From NCBI GenBank assembly GCA_022829145.1, contig CM040741.1, forward strand, positions 43,012,534 to 43,076,533: a stretch of DNA of 64,000 nucleotides, given 5' to 3'. Position numbers and translations under genes: made by a program. The stretch's first letter is position 1. The number at the start of each line of letters is the position of its first letter. Shown here one piece after another: positions 27,590 to 41,500 of this stretch. The notes beneath the pieces were generated by a model. That model did no database searches and was not told the origin of the DNA. It saw nothing but the letters and a program-made list of their open reading frames with translations. The stretch is from Albula goreensis. Taxonomy: Eukaryota; Chordata; Actinopteri; Albuliformes; Albulidae.

Positions 27590-28720
27590 GAGGAGGGATC
27601 ATAACTAAAAGAGATAAGTGTGTGGGTTAGAGCTCTCGTAAAGAGGCCACATTGATCCGCCCACCCGAGTGAGGCACAGATCGGCTCTGATGCATGAGAA
27701 GTGCACGGGCAGAAGATCGCTTCTGTGGGACGAAAGGGGGGACAGGATGGAGGGGGAGAGAGAGAGAAAGAGAGAGAGAGAGACAGAGGTGAAGCTGCTG
27801 CTAGCCTCTGCTCCGGCAGCCCCTGCCACGGCTTCTGTGAGGTGGCCGTATTGACAGGCATCTGTCTCCCCTGCCCTCAAGCCTGGCTGGTTTTAATTAG
27901 AAGGTGCCAGAATGCTGGAGGGCAGACTGAGCCACTCTGGCTATCATCTGCTTCCCCTCGTTATCACAGGGAGAAGATGTCCTTGCTCACCCCCAGGTCT
28001 CAGCGGACTCATAGTAAACATATTAAATCATGCTGAAGGCTTTTGTATTAAAACGCATGGCCAAGAAGAACACTGTGTTTGCATATTAATAAAGAGCCCT
28101 TCAACTGCTATTAAAAATAATACATATGAGAATACAGATATTAACTTGAGTGGGAACAAGCATAGATAGAAAATGAAAAATGAAAATTGGTTACCCCCCA
28201 TACACCACCTCCCCACCACCCTCACCACCAAAAAAAGAAATTTTAAAAAGCACCGACAAATTGACATAAAATTAGGAATATATGTGTCAATGCAAAGGAT
28301 GTTGACCCTCCCCCAGCTCTGCAGACTGTTTGCTGAGGAACAATAATGACCTTGCCGAGGTTTGAAGATTGGAGCCGTGGGGGTGTTTGTGTTGTCCTTG
28401 GAGGGCTGAATGTAAGGTTTTCCCACCTAAGGAGGTCTGAGAAATGTAGGCCTGTCTGCGGAGGGCATTATTGGCAGGCGAGAGCCGTGGGGGTGCCCGC
28501 AGCTTTCCCACAACCCCAGTGTTCCCATGCAGCAGCAGGCGAGGAGGTGGAGTGGGATCATTCGGAGGAGAGCAGCAGCCATGTATAGTCCAGGGGCCAC
28601 AACCGATACTGATACCATCTGGAGGCACAAAACCAATCTGACAGATCTTAACATGCCCTTCACAAAAAATACAGGGATATATCAGATGGATAGCCATGAC
28701 GATTTATTGTGAATTACATT
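27590..28720. other. Long GC- and CpG-elevated island, candidate regulatory region
   Basis: About 1 kb of balanced-to-high GC with many CpGs, particularly 27650-27730 and 28340-28620, split by an AT-rich patch around 28060-28300. ORFs on both strands lack domains. It is the longest such island upstream of the gene, so the best single candidate for a promoter or enhancer cluster if this is zbtb7c intronic or upstream DNA. No transcript evidence. Confidence 0.35.
27756..27788. repeat. (GA)n microsatellite, interrupted
   Basis: A GAGAGA run contains AAA and ACA interruptions. Confidence 0.9.
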
Positions 28721-31482
28721 AATGTAGTCAGGGATTTTTCAAGAATTCAACTGCGCGTCAGTTCAAGGAGGTTCCTCGCTGAAAATTCTTTAATCGGAAC
28801 CTTAGAAATTAGGTGCTAATCACAACTTTCTGATAGTGATGCAAACTACCCGCAGGTATAACTTAATCACAAGACAGTGCATGTGTCATCCAGTGACCAA
28901 ATAAGCAGAAATAAGCAGAAGCCCAGGTGTCAATCTTAGAGGTCAGAACGCTGATTAAGAACCTGAAGTGAGTGCGCTGGATGTCACAGATGTCAAAATG
29001 TTATTAGTGCTGAAGTGGAAAAAATGAAATCTCCTGAACGAGGGGTGTAGAGACATCGTAGTTTTCTCTCAGATTGCATGTTGGTCTAGAGGGAAACATA
29101 TCTTTCAGAAATCTTTTGTTGTAGAGTATAGTAGAATCTGTAATCCAAGCCTGTGGTTCTGAACTTTTGTCCAAATCCTTTTTCGTTCAGAAACAACAAA
29201 CCAAAGGACTCATTGATTTATCTATTTAATTGGCCATTAGCCTGAAAGAATAAATGTATATTTTACTTCTATTGACTTGCCACACAGCATCACTATAATT
29301 TCTCCCAGAAGTCATGCAATACATGAAAACATTGTGATTGGCAACGCATGCGGCTCTAAAAGGGTGAGGTTTGCCAGACCTGGTCTTGGAGGAGCTACAT
29401 ACTATAGGTGATTTCATCTAAAGCTTTCTTTTTTTCTAAACTTCCCAATCACTTTTTCGACATTTGGCTCCCTTAATCCCTTCTTCCAGAAAGCCTAACA
29501 GAGCAGAAAATTGGATATGGAGCTGAATACACACTAGGCTACCATGACAGGAACAGCATGTGCGACAGCTATTAGGTACTGCAGTACTCAACACTTACTC
29601 AGCTTATAGGGTGTGAACAGACTGCACACACCCTCTGTGAACAGCCCAGCTGAACTGGACCATATTTCAAGCTTTCTGGCAGCACAACTTTTTAAAATAA
29701 AAGTTGAACGGTTTTGTCACTAATGATTGTGCATACAAGGAAGGAAAAGAAAATCAATGTAAAAATGCTTATTTTTATTTAGGACAAAAAATGAATACAT
29801 CTTTACATTTGGGTGAATAGACTGTAAACGGTTTTGAATCGGGAGCAATGTGTTTTCTGGGGGAAATTGGTAGGATATTTTATACATAACGAATTAAAGG
29901 AACAGTGGTTTTTTGTTATAGTTTTTGAAAATATATGTATTTTATTAAAATTTTAATTGAAAATAAAGTTTTACATAGTCCATGCAGATTTACAATTACT
30001 GTTTTAGTTGTTTGTTAGAGGCATAGTGAACTGTTTACAGCGGTATTGTCTCTCACAGCTGTGGCTGTAACAGACAGCTAAAATTTTGTTTAAACTGCAC
30101 CATCTATGCCCATCTTTGACTTAATAAATCTACCCAGCCACATTTTACGAATCCTGTAGATGTGACATGTGACGTGTCAGTGGGATTTATAAACCTGACT
30201 CCACAAATTTATTTCCATTTCTTATTTATTGGAGCCGTAAAAGCAATTAATGAGTATTTATAATTATGAGAGGTATATAACAATGCTTAATTTACTGAAA
30301 TCTTTTGAAGAGCTTCATAAATCGAGATGACAAGCAAAGCTTCTCCACAGCATGAGAAACAGATATTCATATATGATAGGCACAGGTGAACTGTAATGAT
30401 GATGGAGATGAATTTATGGATTACAGGCATACATATCTGCCTTGTGCATGCGCGTCCTTGTCGGCAGCAGTTGCTTACAATATACACAATTTCATTTTTT
30501 AATTCATCTCAGCCAGTATGAAGAGTTACGCCAGGCATGACAATTGCTTAATGTACTATTCATGTGTCTGTTGACGAGCTACAATGACAACATTTTATAC
30601 TTATTACACTATTTTGGATGTCATTGTCCTTGTATATGGCACAAAAATTCTCCATCTTCCTTGGAGGAGCTGACATTCCCTGAGAGTTTCTGTAACCATG
30701 CGTCGTTATGTAGTTCTGCTTAGAATGAGTGTGAGTAATCACACATAAAGGAGGCAATGAGTACAAACCTTGCACCAGCAGATAGAGCAGGGCATTTAAG
30801 GACATAGATTCTGGTCCTTAGAAGAAACACCGCGAATGGTTCTGATGCCTTTTTACCCCTGCAACCTTTAAAATGCAATTCAGTTGAAATATTTGAAGAA
30901 GAATTACTAGGTATTTGAGGAGCATTATATAGTCAAGGGAAATGTACAATATCGAAAACAGTGATATCTGCAGGGGGTTTCTATGACAACAGGCTGACAG
31001 TCCTGATAACCAGTACCGTGTGATGGTTGGTTGTCTGGCTGGCTGGTCTGCTAGCATTTAGTGGGTTCCCTGTTTATTTATACTGCGTAGAATCTCGGTA
31101 TATATAAAATGCTACCATTTACAAACACTGAAACCACCAAGAATAAGTCTGTGGTCTTGGGCTAAATCTCCCAGGGGGGAAACTAGCTGCATGCATGCAT
31201 AAAAAATCTATGACATTAAATCTAAGGCCACAGATGACCAAAAGATAATACATTATCTATGCACTGTACATGCAGTCTGAGAAATAAATCACATACTTAT
31301 TACAGGCAGTGTTAACGGTAATTTAATTGATTAATTGGCTGGAGTTCTGCACTTTCAAATCCAGGATCCTAGCAAAAGATATTTCTGTAAAATGTCGAAT
31401 ATCTCTCAGTATTTTGGTTCATTGCTGATCTCTCATGTGCCAAGTACAGGTTGTCAGTTGTGAATAGGTTAATTGGACCACA

Positions 31483-31590
31483 CCATACTTGCCAACCCTC
31501 CAGTTTTTCTAGGGAGAGTCCTGTTTTTAATGCCAGACATCTCCCAGACATCTCTTGGTCACCCATTTCCCTCATATTTTTTGTGTAGTT
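31483..31590. mobile_element. possible degenerate interspersed repeat
   Basis: ACTTGCCAACCCTCCAGTTT followed by GGGAGAGTCCTGTTTTTAAT and several CTCCCAGACATCTC motifs resembles a decayed copy of a vertebrate repeat I remember with the wording TTGCCAACCCTCCCG. Boundaries, strand and class cannot be fixed. Confidence 0.25.
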
Positions 31591-32067
31591 ACAATAGTGA
31601 GAGCGCATTAAACAAATATTTACTTTCAAAGAATATGTGCGAGACAAGCCCATTGTAAGTCAGTCTCCATGTCTTAGAGATTGAAGGTGACCATGCATAC
31701 TCAACTTCATCTTCATTAAGGTCAAAATTACCCATGAGCTCTGGTCCAGAGACAGCTTCTAATGTCCACCTCCTGCTTGTTAAGGTTAGGATTTTTATGG
31801 GGAGAAACGACCCTACACCAGTGCCTGTGGGCAACTACTGTTGCATGTCGTTAGGTTTGCTGCCAAATTCAAATTCGCCTAATCAGACAAGAGAAGAGAG
31901 AGGCATATGATTTGAGTGACAGAGAAGATTTCTCTAATTATCAAGTCCTCAAGTTGGCAAGTGTGGGCCAGTTGTTATTATTTCCAATTAATATTAATCA
32001 AATTTCTGGTTTAATTAATTGGTTAGAAAATAGTCAATGGCAAAGCACTCTGAAACAACTTTTGCCT

Positions 32068-32117
32068 TTTTTAACCTCTGTAATAGAGGTTAAAAATAGA
32101 GGCGAAAAATAGAGGCG
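32068..32117. repeat. 12-bp perfect hairpin followed by a 13-bp tandem repeat
   Basis: TTTTTAACCTCT (32068-32079), loop GTAAT, AGAGGTTAAAAA (32085-32096). The unit AAAAATAGAGGCG then occurs twice back to back (32092-32104 and 32105-32117). Confidence 0.85.
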
Positions 32118-33807
32118 AAAGGTCTTCTTAGAATCTGTTAATGATGCAATGAGCCATTGCATTTAAGTCATAGAGAGAAATACAGTAATGTTTTAGGTGC
32201 TAAACCATCGTACTGAAAACTTTGAGCAAAGATAAAAAGTTCCCTTTTTGCTGATCTTTTTGGTGCTCCTCATTCTACAGAATGGTGTTGAGGTTTGCTC
32301 AACCTTTTCTCACTCATCAACTCCACAAGCCAGACAGATCATTTCCCTTTCGAAATTGAAGAGCAGAACAACCGCGTCTTCCCTTAGCTTTTTTATGTAA
32401 ACACCCACCACTACAGAGGATAGCTTTTTTTTTACAAACAGAGCAGCACAACAACTGGCCACTGGCACAGTTCAGTTTCATTGCAGTCTGTAGTCTGATT
32501 CAAAACAAGAACTGCTTGGCAGCCCCACTATGATGACTACCAGTACTTGATCCTTGAACTTTTTATACATTTTTTATAAGTACTCCTACTGTAATCAGAC
32601 AACAAAATAATTTCCCCTTACAAAAGAAACGCCAGACTACCTTATTTACTAACTATGTCCTATGGCTCCTCTGTGTGATGCTGAACATACAGTATATATG
32701 GAGTTTAAGGTCATCAAGGATAGTAATGTAATAACATACAAAACAAGACCCCGTTTTGGTACTTGGTTACATGGAGAACACTGTGTGAGGCAAACAGAAC
32801 ATTCTGTAGCCGTTGCATTTAACTAGAGAATCACAGAGCTGTCATTTTAATAGGCATTCATACCCTTGGAAAAAATATCCTCTCAGAAATGTTTGGTTAG
32901 ATCAAGCACATATCAAATCAAGGGCCTTACATGTTACTTTTGACCAAACCATGTTGCCCTTAAACAGGTTCTTAATTAATTGAACATTATCACATTCAAA
33001 ATTACTCATGCAACAAATATTTCCCAATATGCAGAATTTAGATACTGGGCACTGCAAGAAAATATGAGTTTATGTCTACCCACTGCTTTTAATTACTATT
33101 CACTATATATATAATTAGTGGGTTTTAGTCCAAAGAGGATCAAAGAGAAGTTTGCAAATGTTGACTCTGGGCGGACTGTGGACTCTCTCTCTCTGTGTGT
33201 TAAAAAGTAATAAAGTAACCATTATTATATTTATTTACCTTTTTGGCTTTCTGTAACAACTATCAGTTACTGACCAATATGAGTCTAGAGAGTTCCCACA
33301 TCGTTAAACGAAGCCTAGCTTTGTGCTGTACACCCAAATAACGCCAAACCACACAGTGTGATAGCAGAACTTTTCAGGGGTTTTCCTTCCGTTGAGAGGC
33401 AGCAGTATTTACAGTTTAATGGACATTAATGATGATTTTTTTTTACTGAACAGAATAAAAAGGAATATGCAATGGTTGCAGCTAAACCTTTCAGGTTGAA
33501 ACTGGATTTGTGTCTCTTTATCTTTAAGCCAATAATAGAGCATGTACAAATTCTTTGTTACTTGTTTCCTGTACGAGTGGTAAACAGGTTTATGAGATGC
33601 TGACTTATAACCCCCCCCCAACCCCCAGCAAATACACATATGCAATATCCTCATTATTTAGGCCACACCCCTTGTCATACATATGTTATTACGATCTAAT
33701 AGCTGTGACGCCTTTCAGTAAAGTGCACTCAGTTGATTCTGAAGCTTGTAGGTAATCATTGAATCATAATAGAATTAATTAAACTGAAATCTCAGCAAAG
33801 GATAATG

Positions 33808-34799
<992 letters not shown>

Positions 34800-35300
34800 C
34801 ACTGCGCTTAACTTGTGTTGTGGAGGAGGATGGGGTATTATTATCTTTCTGCTACCCTCCCTGCTATAAAAACTAGTGGTGCGACATCTCCACATTGCAG
34901 TGTTGCTGCTCTCCCTCCCTACTGTGGCGCAAAACAAGCCTGCCTCTCCTCCACTCCGGTATTCCTCACCAGCCTGTTTCTGAAGAGGGAGCTTTGACAT
35001 TCTTTCTTTTCCTGCAACTTACCCATTTCGCTTGGTGGTATTGGATATTTCCCGCTCCCTGTGAATGGCTGGCTGACAGAAAAAAAAAAACGTGGCCGTG
35101 AATGGAAACTCGGCTTCTCCGTGGTGTGAAGAGGAGATGAGAAAGGTCACTGCACACCACCTTTTAGCCTTGGGATAAAAAACGTGAGGGAAAACAAGGT
35201 GGGTGGTAATTATTTTTTTTGCTAAATTCACATAGTGGTAGGTGGAGAGAGTGTTTGTCGGTATGTGAAGCGAAGACCAGGCGAGTCTGAGAGGATTGTC
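34800..35300 (+). promoter_or_regulatory. CpG-elevated island with TATA-like box; candidate promoter and first exon
   Basis: TATAAAAA at 34865-34872 is followed about 30 bp later by GC-richer sequence with several CpGs (GTGGCGC, CACTCCGG, AACGTGGCCGTG, AACTCGGC). A donor-like CAAG followed by GTGGGT lies at 35199. This layout fits a non-coding first exon of about 300 bp on the + strand, upstream of the acceptor at 43073. Each signal is weak and the combination could be chance. Confidence 0.28.
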
Positions 35301-36012
35301 TGTTTTGTTTCTCCCAGGTGCCTGGCACTAACACAGTGACAGTAGCATAGTCTGTGGAAACAGGGTAATTTGATGACTCATATAAGTATTTGAACAGCAT
35401 TGTAGATAGCGTTGCTAGAAAATTAGGGTGTAGAGTTAGTTTTAGATCTAAAAAACACTGAGGAAGGGCTGAAGCTTGGGGGCACTGAAAAAGTCTCGAT
35501 GAAAATGCACCAAATTCCAAAAAAATATTTGAAGTAGTGCTGTTTATTTAGCAAATGAATTTTAAGTGTAATCCTTTCTGGTCAACAGGTTTTATTTTCA
35601 TTCACACAAGACTAATTTAATTGTATGTTAATCATATATATGTTTGCATTCGATTCAAGATTCAGTCACATCAAACTTTCAGCAGGTATCTGTTGTATGG
35701 AACAGAAGAACCACAATGAAAAATTGTATACATTTGTATAAGACTTTGTTTATGATGTCTTCAAATTTGTGAGAATTACAGACAAAAAAGTTTCACATTC
35801 TGTAAGCACCTCAGCAAATAAATGAGGTACATGAGATAATTGTTTGTTGTGGAAGATATATTGAAAAAACTATAAACGCATGTCTCTGAGACATTAGCCT
35901 TGAAAGATAGAAAATACAACTAATATTAAAATGAAGTGAAGTAACTGAAAAGTGTTTTGGAGGAATAAATTACCCCTATTTAACTACCCCTGTCTGTAAT
36001 CGGCATTTGGTA

Positions 36013-36040
36013 GCGGTGGGGCGAGGTGGGGGGGGGGTGT
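36013..36040 (+). repeat. G-rich tract
   Basis: CGGTGGGGCGAGG runs into ten consecutive G; a possible G-quadruplex on the + strand. Confidence 0.7.
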
Positions 36041-37186
36041 AATTAAAAATGGATAGGAGTATTATTGTTTATGTTGTTGTCAAAGCTCTTATGACTGGCC
36101 TAAGTTACAAAGTGTTCTGCTTCACCTACTCGCATATTATGGGGATTTAGTCCACCTGTTACACAACTAAGGCAAAGACTGTTATTACCTGTTTTTCATT
36201 ATCATTGCACAGTGTAGATTCATTTGACAGAAAGAGGGCTCGGGAGCTTAAGGTAAAAGGCAGGACTGTTTTCACATGGTGATGAAATAATGGAGTAATT
36301 AGTGGTAGATCTACTGAGTGATGTATCAAGCAAGTAGACATGTTTTCTTTTGTGAGGAGGCCGCTGCTTGAGATGCTAGGATAGTCCCTATGCCTCAAAC
36401 CTCAGTATTACCACTCCATATTTGTGCAAACCTGCACACCTCAGTCATATACGTATCCCAGGTTTATTTAGCATTCGCTGCGACCTGCTGAATGGAACCT
36501 GCAAGAAATCTCTGAGCTGTAGTTCTGCTTGTTTTGGTAAAAGACTCTGATCATTATTGTTCATTATATTTAGGCACTGGGTAAAAAATTATGTCTCTAA
36601 ATGAAATTTACAGTAACATGGTTCATCACATGATTAGGTTGAGAGGGAACAGAAGATATACATTATAAACTATAAAAAGCAATGCCTTAAAATCGGTACC
36701 ATAAACTTTTTAAATTCTAAGCACAATGTAAGAAAGCATGCCTGAACTTGGCAATGATTGAACCTTAAGGAGAACCTGTTTTGGATGGTGAGACACAATC
36801 CATTTGACTGTCTTAAATAAGTTAAGAGGATTTGACCTTTTTGCATTATATTATACATATTTTTGTATTTTATTATATCTTCCCTATAAAATATAACATT
36901 TTTGTATAATCTCAATGCATTTTGATTACATGTGATTCATTCATTGATGCCCCAGTGTTAGATAGCTAAGCTCAAAGCAGACAGTGTCTTTGGATTCACT
37001 GGATTCAGAACAGCTCCTGTTCTTTGTTTTCTCTTTCCTTGAATATCTTATTCTTGTGAGAACATTACAAAATATAATCTGTCTTCATGTGCCTGAATAC
37101 TTGGCTCTCCTTGGGATGACTATCAGTATGTTTTCATTTTCAGCAGAAATAGTTTATTATTCATTTTTCTTCAAAGAAACTGATTT

Positions 37187-37210
37187 TTGTTACTTGTTAC
37201 TTGTTACTTG
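37187..37210. repeat. TTGTTAC tandem repeat, 3.4 copies
   Basis: Three perfect 7-bp units are followed by TTG. Confidence 0.9.
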
Positions 37211-37944
37211 CATCTGGCACTGAACAGTCTGTTACCCTCTGACGCATGACCAGAAACAAGCTGGCTGAGGTGTGTCATTTTTTAAAAGAAATTTAACTCA
37301 TGTCATTGACGTAGATGACGTACAACTAATTAATATGGAAATAATTAACCTGTAAACATGACTCTCAGACTACTTACTTTACTGACTGAGGCATGCAGCT
37401 CACTTAATGTACAGGCAGAATGATTACTTTTCTGAAAAGTGTTGCTGCCTTAAAACTGAAACCAGAGGGAACGTCATGTGGATTACATTTTTGGCATGCT
37501 TGACTCGATATGCTTTGGCAAGATCAATGCTTCTAAGTCATATAAAAATCATATATAACTGTTCATTTGATGCTACTTGTTGGGAACTGTGTTTAGCGAC
37601 TGGAAGCATTGCCATACTTTTTTCATTAACATACAGATATCAAAACATACTAATAAAATATTTGCAAAAAATACAAATACAAGCCTTTTTAAATTTGACA
37701 CATCAATTTTGGTGAATGAAAAGAGAAAGTAAGGGACACAGTTATGATTGTCAGGCAATGATCTTCAATAGATTTATTTGAGGTTTGCAAATGTAACATT
37801 GCCACCTACTGTAAGGAGTGTAGATAAACTCCTATACAGCACTGGCTTCAGAAATTAAATCCACCTAAAGTTAGAAGGCTACTAATGTACTTCCTCTGTC
37901 TTTACTTTCTCATTAACCCTGTGATATTTGCAAATAAGATGAAG

Positions 37945-38026
37945 TATTGTGCATATGTGGCTTCCCGTAAAAGCCACATATGCACAATAAAGAAATCTTT
38001 GTGTATCAAAGATGCACAAAGATTTC
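37945..38026. repeat. Two adjacent near-perfect hairpins
   Basis: Hairpin 1: a 19-bp perfect stem (37945-37963 with 37971-37989; arm TATTGTGCATATGTGGCTT) and 7-nt loop. Two bases later, hairpin 2: a 12-bp perfect stem GAAATCTTTGTG (37992-38003 with 38015-38026) and 11-nt loop. Confidence 0.9.
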
Positions 38027-39110
38027 ACTAGATGCAAAATAAATATAAAACTATCATACTCAATGAATTGCCAGTTAGGTAGTGATGTATTTAATTATTA
38101 ATGTATTATTTTTTTAGTTTAATTTAAATTCTCAAATTTTGGAATGCCCAGTTGTGTTTGCACTCTTTACTGAAGATCCCTCTTTCAATTTGGAAAACCA
38201 GATGCTGGCATGCACTCCCCTCAAAGAAACCCTTTCACCTGCAGTTCAGGTTAAGTAGCACAGACATTGAGTTAGATGAGGACAATTCATGAGCAAACTA
38301 GACTAGCCGGCTTTAGGTGAACAGAAGGAATACCTGGTGCAATATGAAAAACAGACATCCAGCCAACTGAAATCTGTCCCTCCCAGGGTGACACAACAGA
38401 CTGTCCTTGAGTCCATCTGAGCAGTGCCTTAACAGGATGATTCACCCAACAGCCCAATGTATATATTTTTTTCAATGTATTCAAACCATGTAAGCCTGAT
38501 GACAATGTAATATAAATTCTACCACAAACTAAACAAACACAGTAAGCCTTACTGTTCTGTTGCCCATAAGCTGTTGCCAATAAACACTGCATTTAATCAT
38601 TGCCATTATGACAATGTAGCTTGCGAATGATGAAAAGTAGCTGTATTAATTTTCTCCAGCTTTCTAGGGACTTACTTAGCTCTGCTGCCTCCGAACAGAT
38701 TCTCCAAATAATGTTATAACCTGGTCTGCACCAATCATCTTTTACAGAAATAGAACGATTAGTTCTAAAGAACAAGAACATCAGGCTGGTGTGTGGAGAC
38801 TTACAAAAAGACTTACAAGTTTGTGTGAGCTGCTAAGGTAGTCCTGGCAGTACTTCGGCAGGAACCTATGGGCAGCAGGGGCCCTTTGAAGTGATGACTG
38901 GGCACTTCAGGCCCCGTTACAATTCCCTAAATACGCTCCCTTGCTGACTTCATGTGCACTTCATTCACTCGGTGGAATAAGCACTGAGAATATAAGATCG
39001 ATGATGGATCCAGTGCACACAAGGAAAGTGAAGGTAGCATCAACAGTCCCTTTGGCCCTAAATTTTCTTTCTTTCAAAAGAATCTACCAACACACTTTAA
39101 TGTGAGTTCA

Positions 39111-39165
39111 TATTCCACTATTCTTAACGTAGGAGTTTTTCTCCTATGTTAAGAATAGTGGAATA
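39111..39165. repeat. 25-bp inverted repeat with 5-nt loop
   Basis: Arms 39111-39135 and 39141-39165 (TATTCCACTATTCTTAAC...) flank TTTTT. They are complementary at every position but one, which would be a G-U pair in RNA. No flanking target duplication is evident. Confidence 0.92.
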
Positions 39166-41029
39166 ATCTCCTACTTCTATTGAGTAATGTAATTTACAAA
39201 ATCTGGGATGGCAAGATTGTAAACATGCTAATCAGCTGCATATACCATCTTTTAGAATCTTTATAATTTATCTAGGTATGTAACTATCAGACTTACCAAA
39301 TCTATTGACAACTTTATAGGTAGCTAGCATGAAGATGGTTAATGTTTGTTTAAAATGATGTTTACATATGTAAAAACAAATACAAAGTACAAGGTTTGCA
39401 ATTATCATATATTATATATTGATGAAAGCATTTGCCAGTTAGAGGACCAAAGCTATTGTGTCATCACTGTATTATAATAGTTTATGTATTTATTTTCTCT
39501 GTGGGAGAATGTGATTTGCCCCTCAATCATATCATAACTTTCTTTGATATTCTTTCTATAAATGGGACAGATCATGTTTCAGTTAATGTTGATGCAACAA
39601 GAAGACCCTGTACTGCCTTCTGAGATTCAGCTTACTGCCATCAAAAAATTATAAAGCACTTCTAGAAATATTTATCCTGACAATACTAAAATATTAAATG
39701 TATTTATCTATCAATAATAAAGACCTAACTGCCTGTTACATGCTGACAAGTGTATTTTGCCTCAAGTTATGTTGATCTAAGTCTACTGATTACTTTCTGG
39801 GAATTACTAAATATGTGGCCACTGAACCCACAGCAATAACTATATGATGTATTTATGAGGTACAAGAATGATACAGTGACATTCTCTAGAATACCACATG
39901 ATGAAATAGCTATTTGGTGATTTTAACCACAATTCCAACTCTAAAGCCTTAAAAATGACATTTCTCTAGCCGTCTATCCACCCAGACTAATACTTTTACA
40001 TTTAATGATGGTGCAGAAGAATTTTCTCATTTCAATTTTACAGTTTGCAACTTTTGCAGTTGTTAAAATGTAGGATGATTTAGTTTCACTTGTTTGTCTC
40101 ATTTCTCCCCTGTTTTCAGTGAATATGTTTCAGAAGATCATAACTTAACTGATGTCACCTTTTGAAGATGGCACCATTAGCTGGTGATTGCTCTCATACT
40201 CACCCCCATATGATATGGTCTTCCTTCAACCAATACTACTCAGACTCCCTGAAATACAGAAGAAACGGCATATATATTAGTATATAGCATATATATCATT
40301 GTGATCCTGCACAGCTTTTTAACATACTACTGCCCCCCAATGGTGCTGTTGTGAATCTATGGAGGGAATCAAGGTGACACCCTTTCAAAATGTAACTGCT
40401 ACATTAGTTCCCCAATCAAAATGACCACATGGTTAATCTTAAGGTGACAAGACAAAAGTCAGGCAGGGATGCAGAAGAATTGAACAGAAAGGACACTTTG
40501 TGCAGCTGGACTGCACAGACTTTGACTGCTTGTTCAAGTTTTGTTTGATTAGTATTCTCCTTACAGGGGCTGTGTCCCCAGTCCAGTGATCAGCAGTAAC
40601 AGTGATACACAGCTCTGAATTAGCCTGCAGTGACTGTGTTGCGGCACGGCTTCGGGCCAAGATGCGCTGTCACATTTCGTGGATGAGTGAGTTGTGATTG
40701 GATGGGTCAGGAGAGCAAATTTTCCCTGGAGTGATAGTATTTTACTTAATCATTTATTTATGTTTTCCCTTGAGGCAAAATCAAGCATGCCAATAAACTA
40801 GTTAGGCTTAGCAATGGCTGTCTTATTATCTTTTCCGTAAGACCTCTGCTTGAAATCAGGTCATCTGAGCGGTCAGGATTGTTATTTCAACTTCCTTCTA
40901 AATAGATTTGATAAACCCACACAATTACCAAAATGTTAAACAGGGATACTTAAGTGGACTGTTTTCCCAATGGAAAATATAAGGCTTTCGCATAATTTCT
41001 GAAGTCTGGTTACTTTGTGTCAGAAAACG

Positions 41030-41500
41030 GCATCTCATTGCTGCGCCCTGATCACTGGGCCGGAGGGAAAGAGTTAAGGCCTCTGTAATGAATCATGGCC
41101 CAGGACCTTGTGGTGGGAAACCAGTGCCCTCCTCCCCCGCTCTTTCTGTGGCACATCCTCTCTCTTGTTATGAACGAGAGTAGTTGTGCGCTCCGCTCTA
41201 ACCCATCCCGTGGGCGCGTCTTCCCAGGGTGGGTGGGAGACCTCTGCCTTGCTGGGACCTCTTATCAACCCTGTTATTTTAGCCCCACAGCTGTTTGACT
41301 TGGCTCTGGGTTTCTCTGGGAGGGGCCATGGTTACTCATGGTTACTCAACCTGTCTTTAAACATGGGGAACGGGATCTTTTTCTCAAGATCCCTCAAACT
41401 GGGATCCAAACTTCATTTTCAGCACACATGTGCAGCCCAGAATAATTCTTTAGTTGTTCTTCTCATTTCGTGGCTATTTAGCTGTCACCTGGTGTGTCCA
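41030..41500. other. GC-elevated island 2 kb upstream of the zbtb7c coding exon
   Basis: GC- and CpG-richer than its surroundings (TGCGCCCTGATC, GGGCCGGAGGG, GTGCGCTCCGC, CCGTGGGCGCGTC). ORFs of 64-125 codons show no domain. A 10-bp tandem ATGGTTACTC lies near 41329-41348. It is within the inferred 5' intron, so a candidate intronic enhancer or alternative promoter. Confidence 0.35.

Larger units (their letters stand above)
35301..41000. other. AT-rich non-coding DNA, no gene seen
   Basis: It contains the near-perfect hairpins at 37.95 and 39.1 kb, a short tandem repeat at 37.19 kb and a G-rich patch at 36.01 kb. There is a small GC-richer patch near 38860-38950. No gene is recognised. Confidence 0.5.

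Noticed and set aside
28287-28697. Minus-strand ORFs up to 136 codons near 28.4 kb
   Set aside because: Overlapping open frames on both strands of a GC island without domain or splice context.
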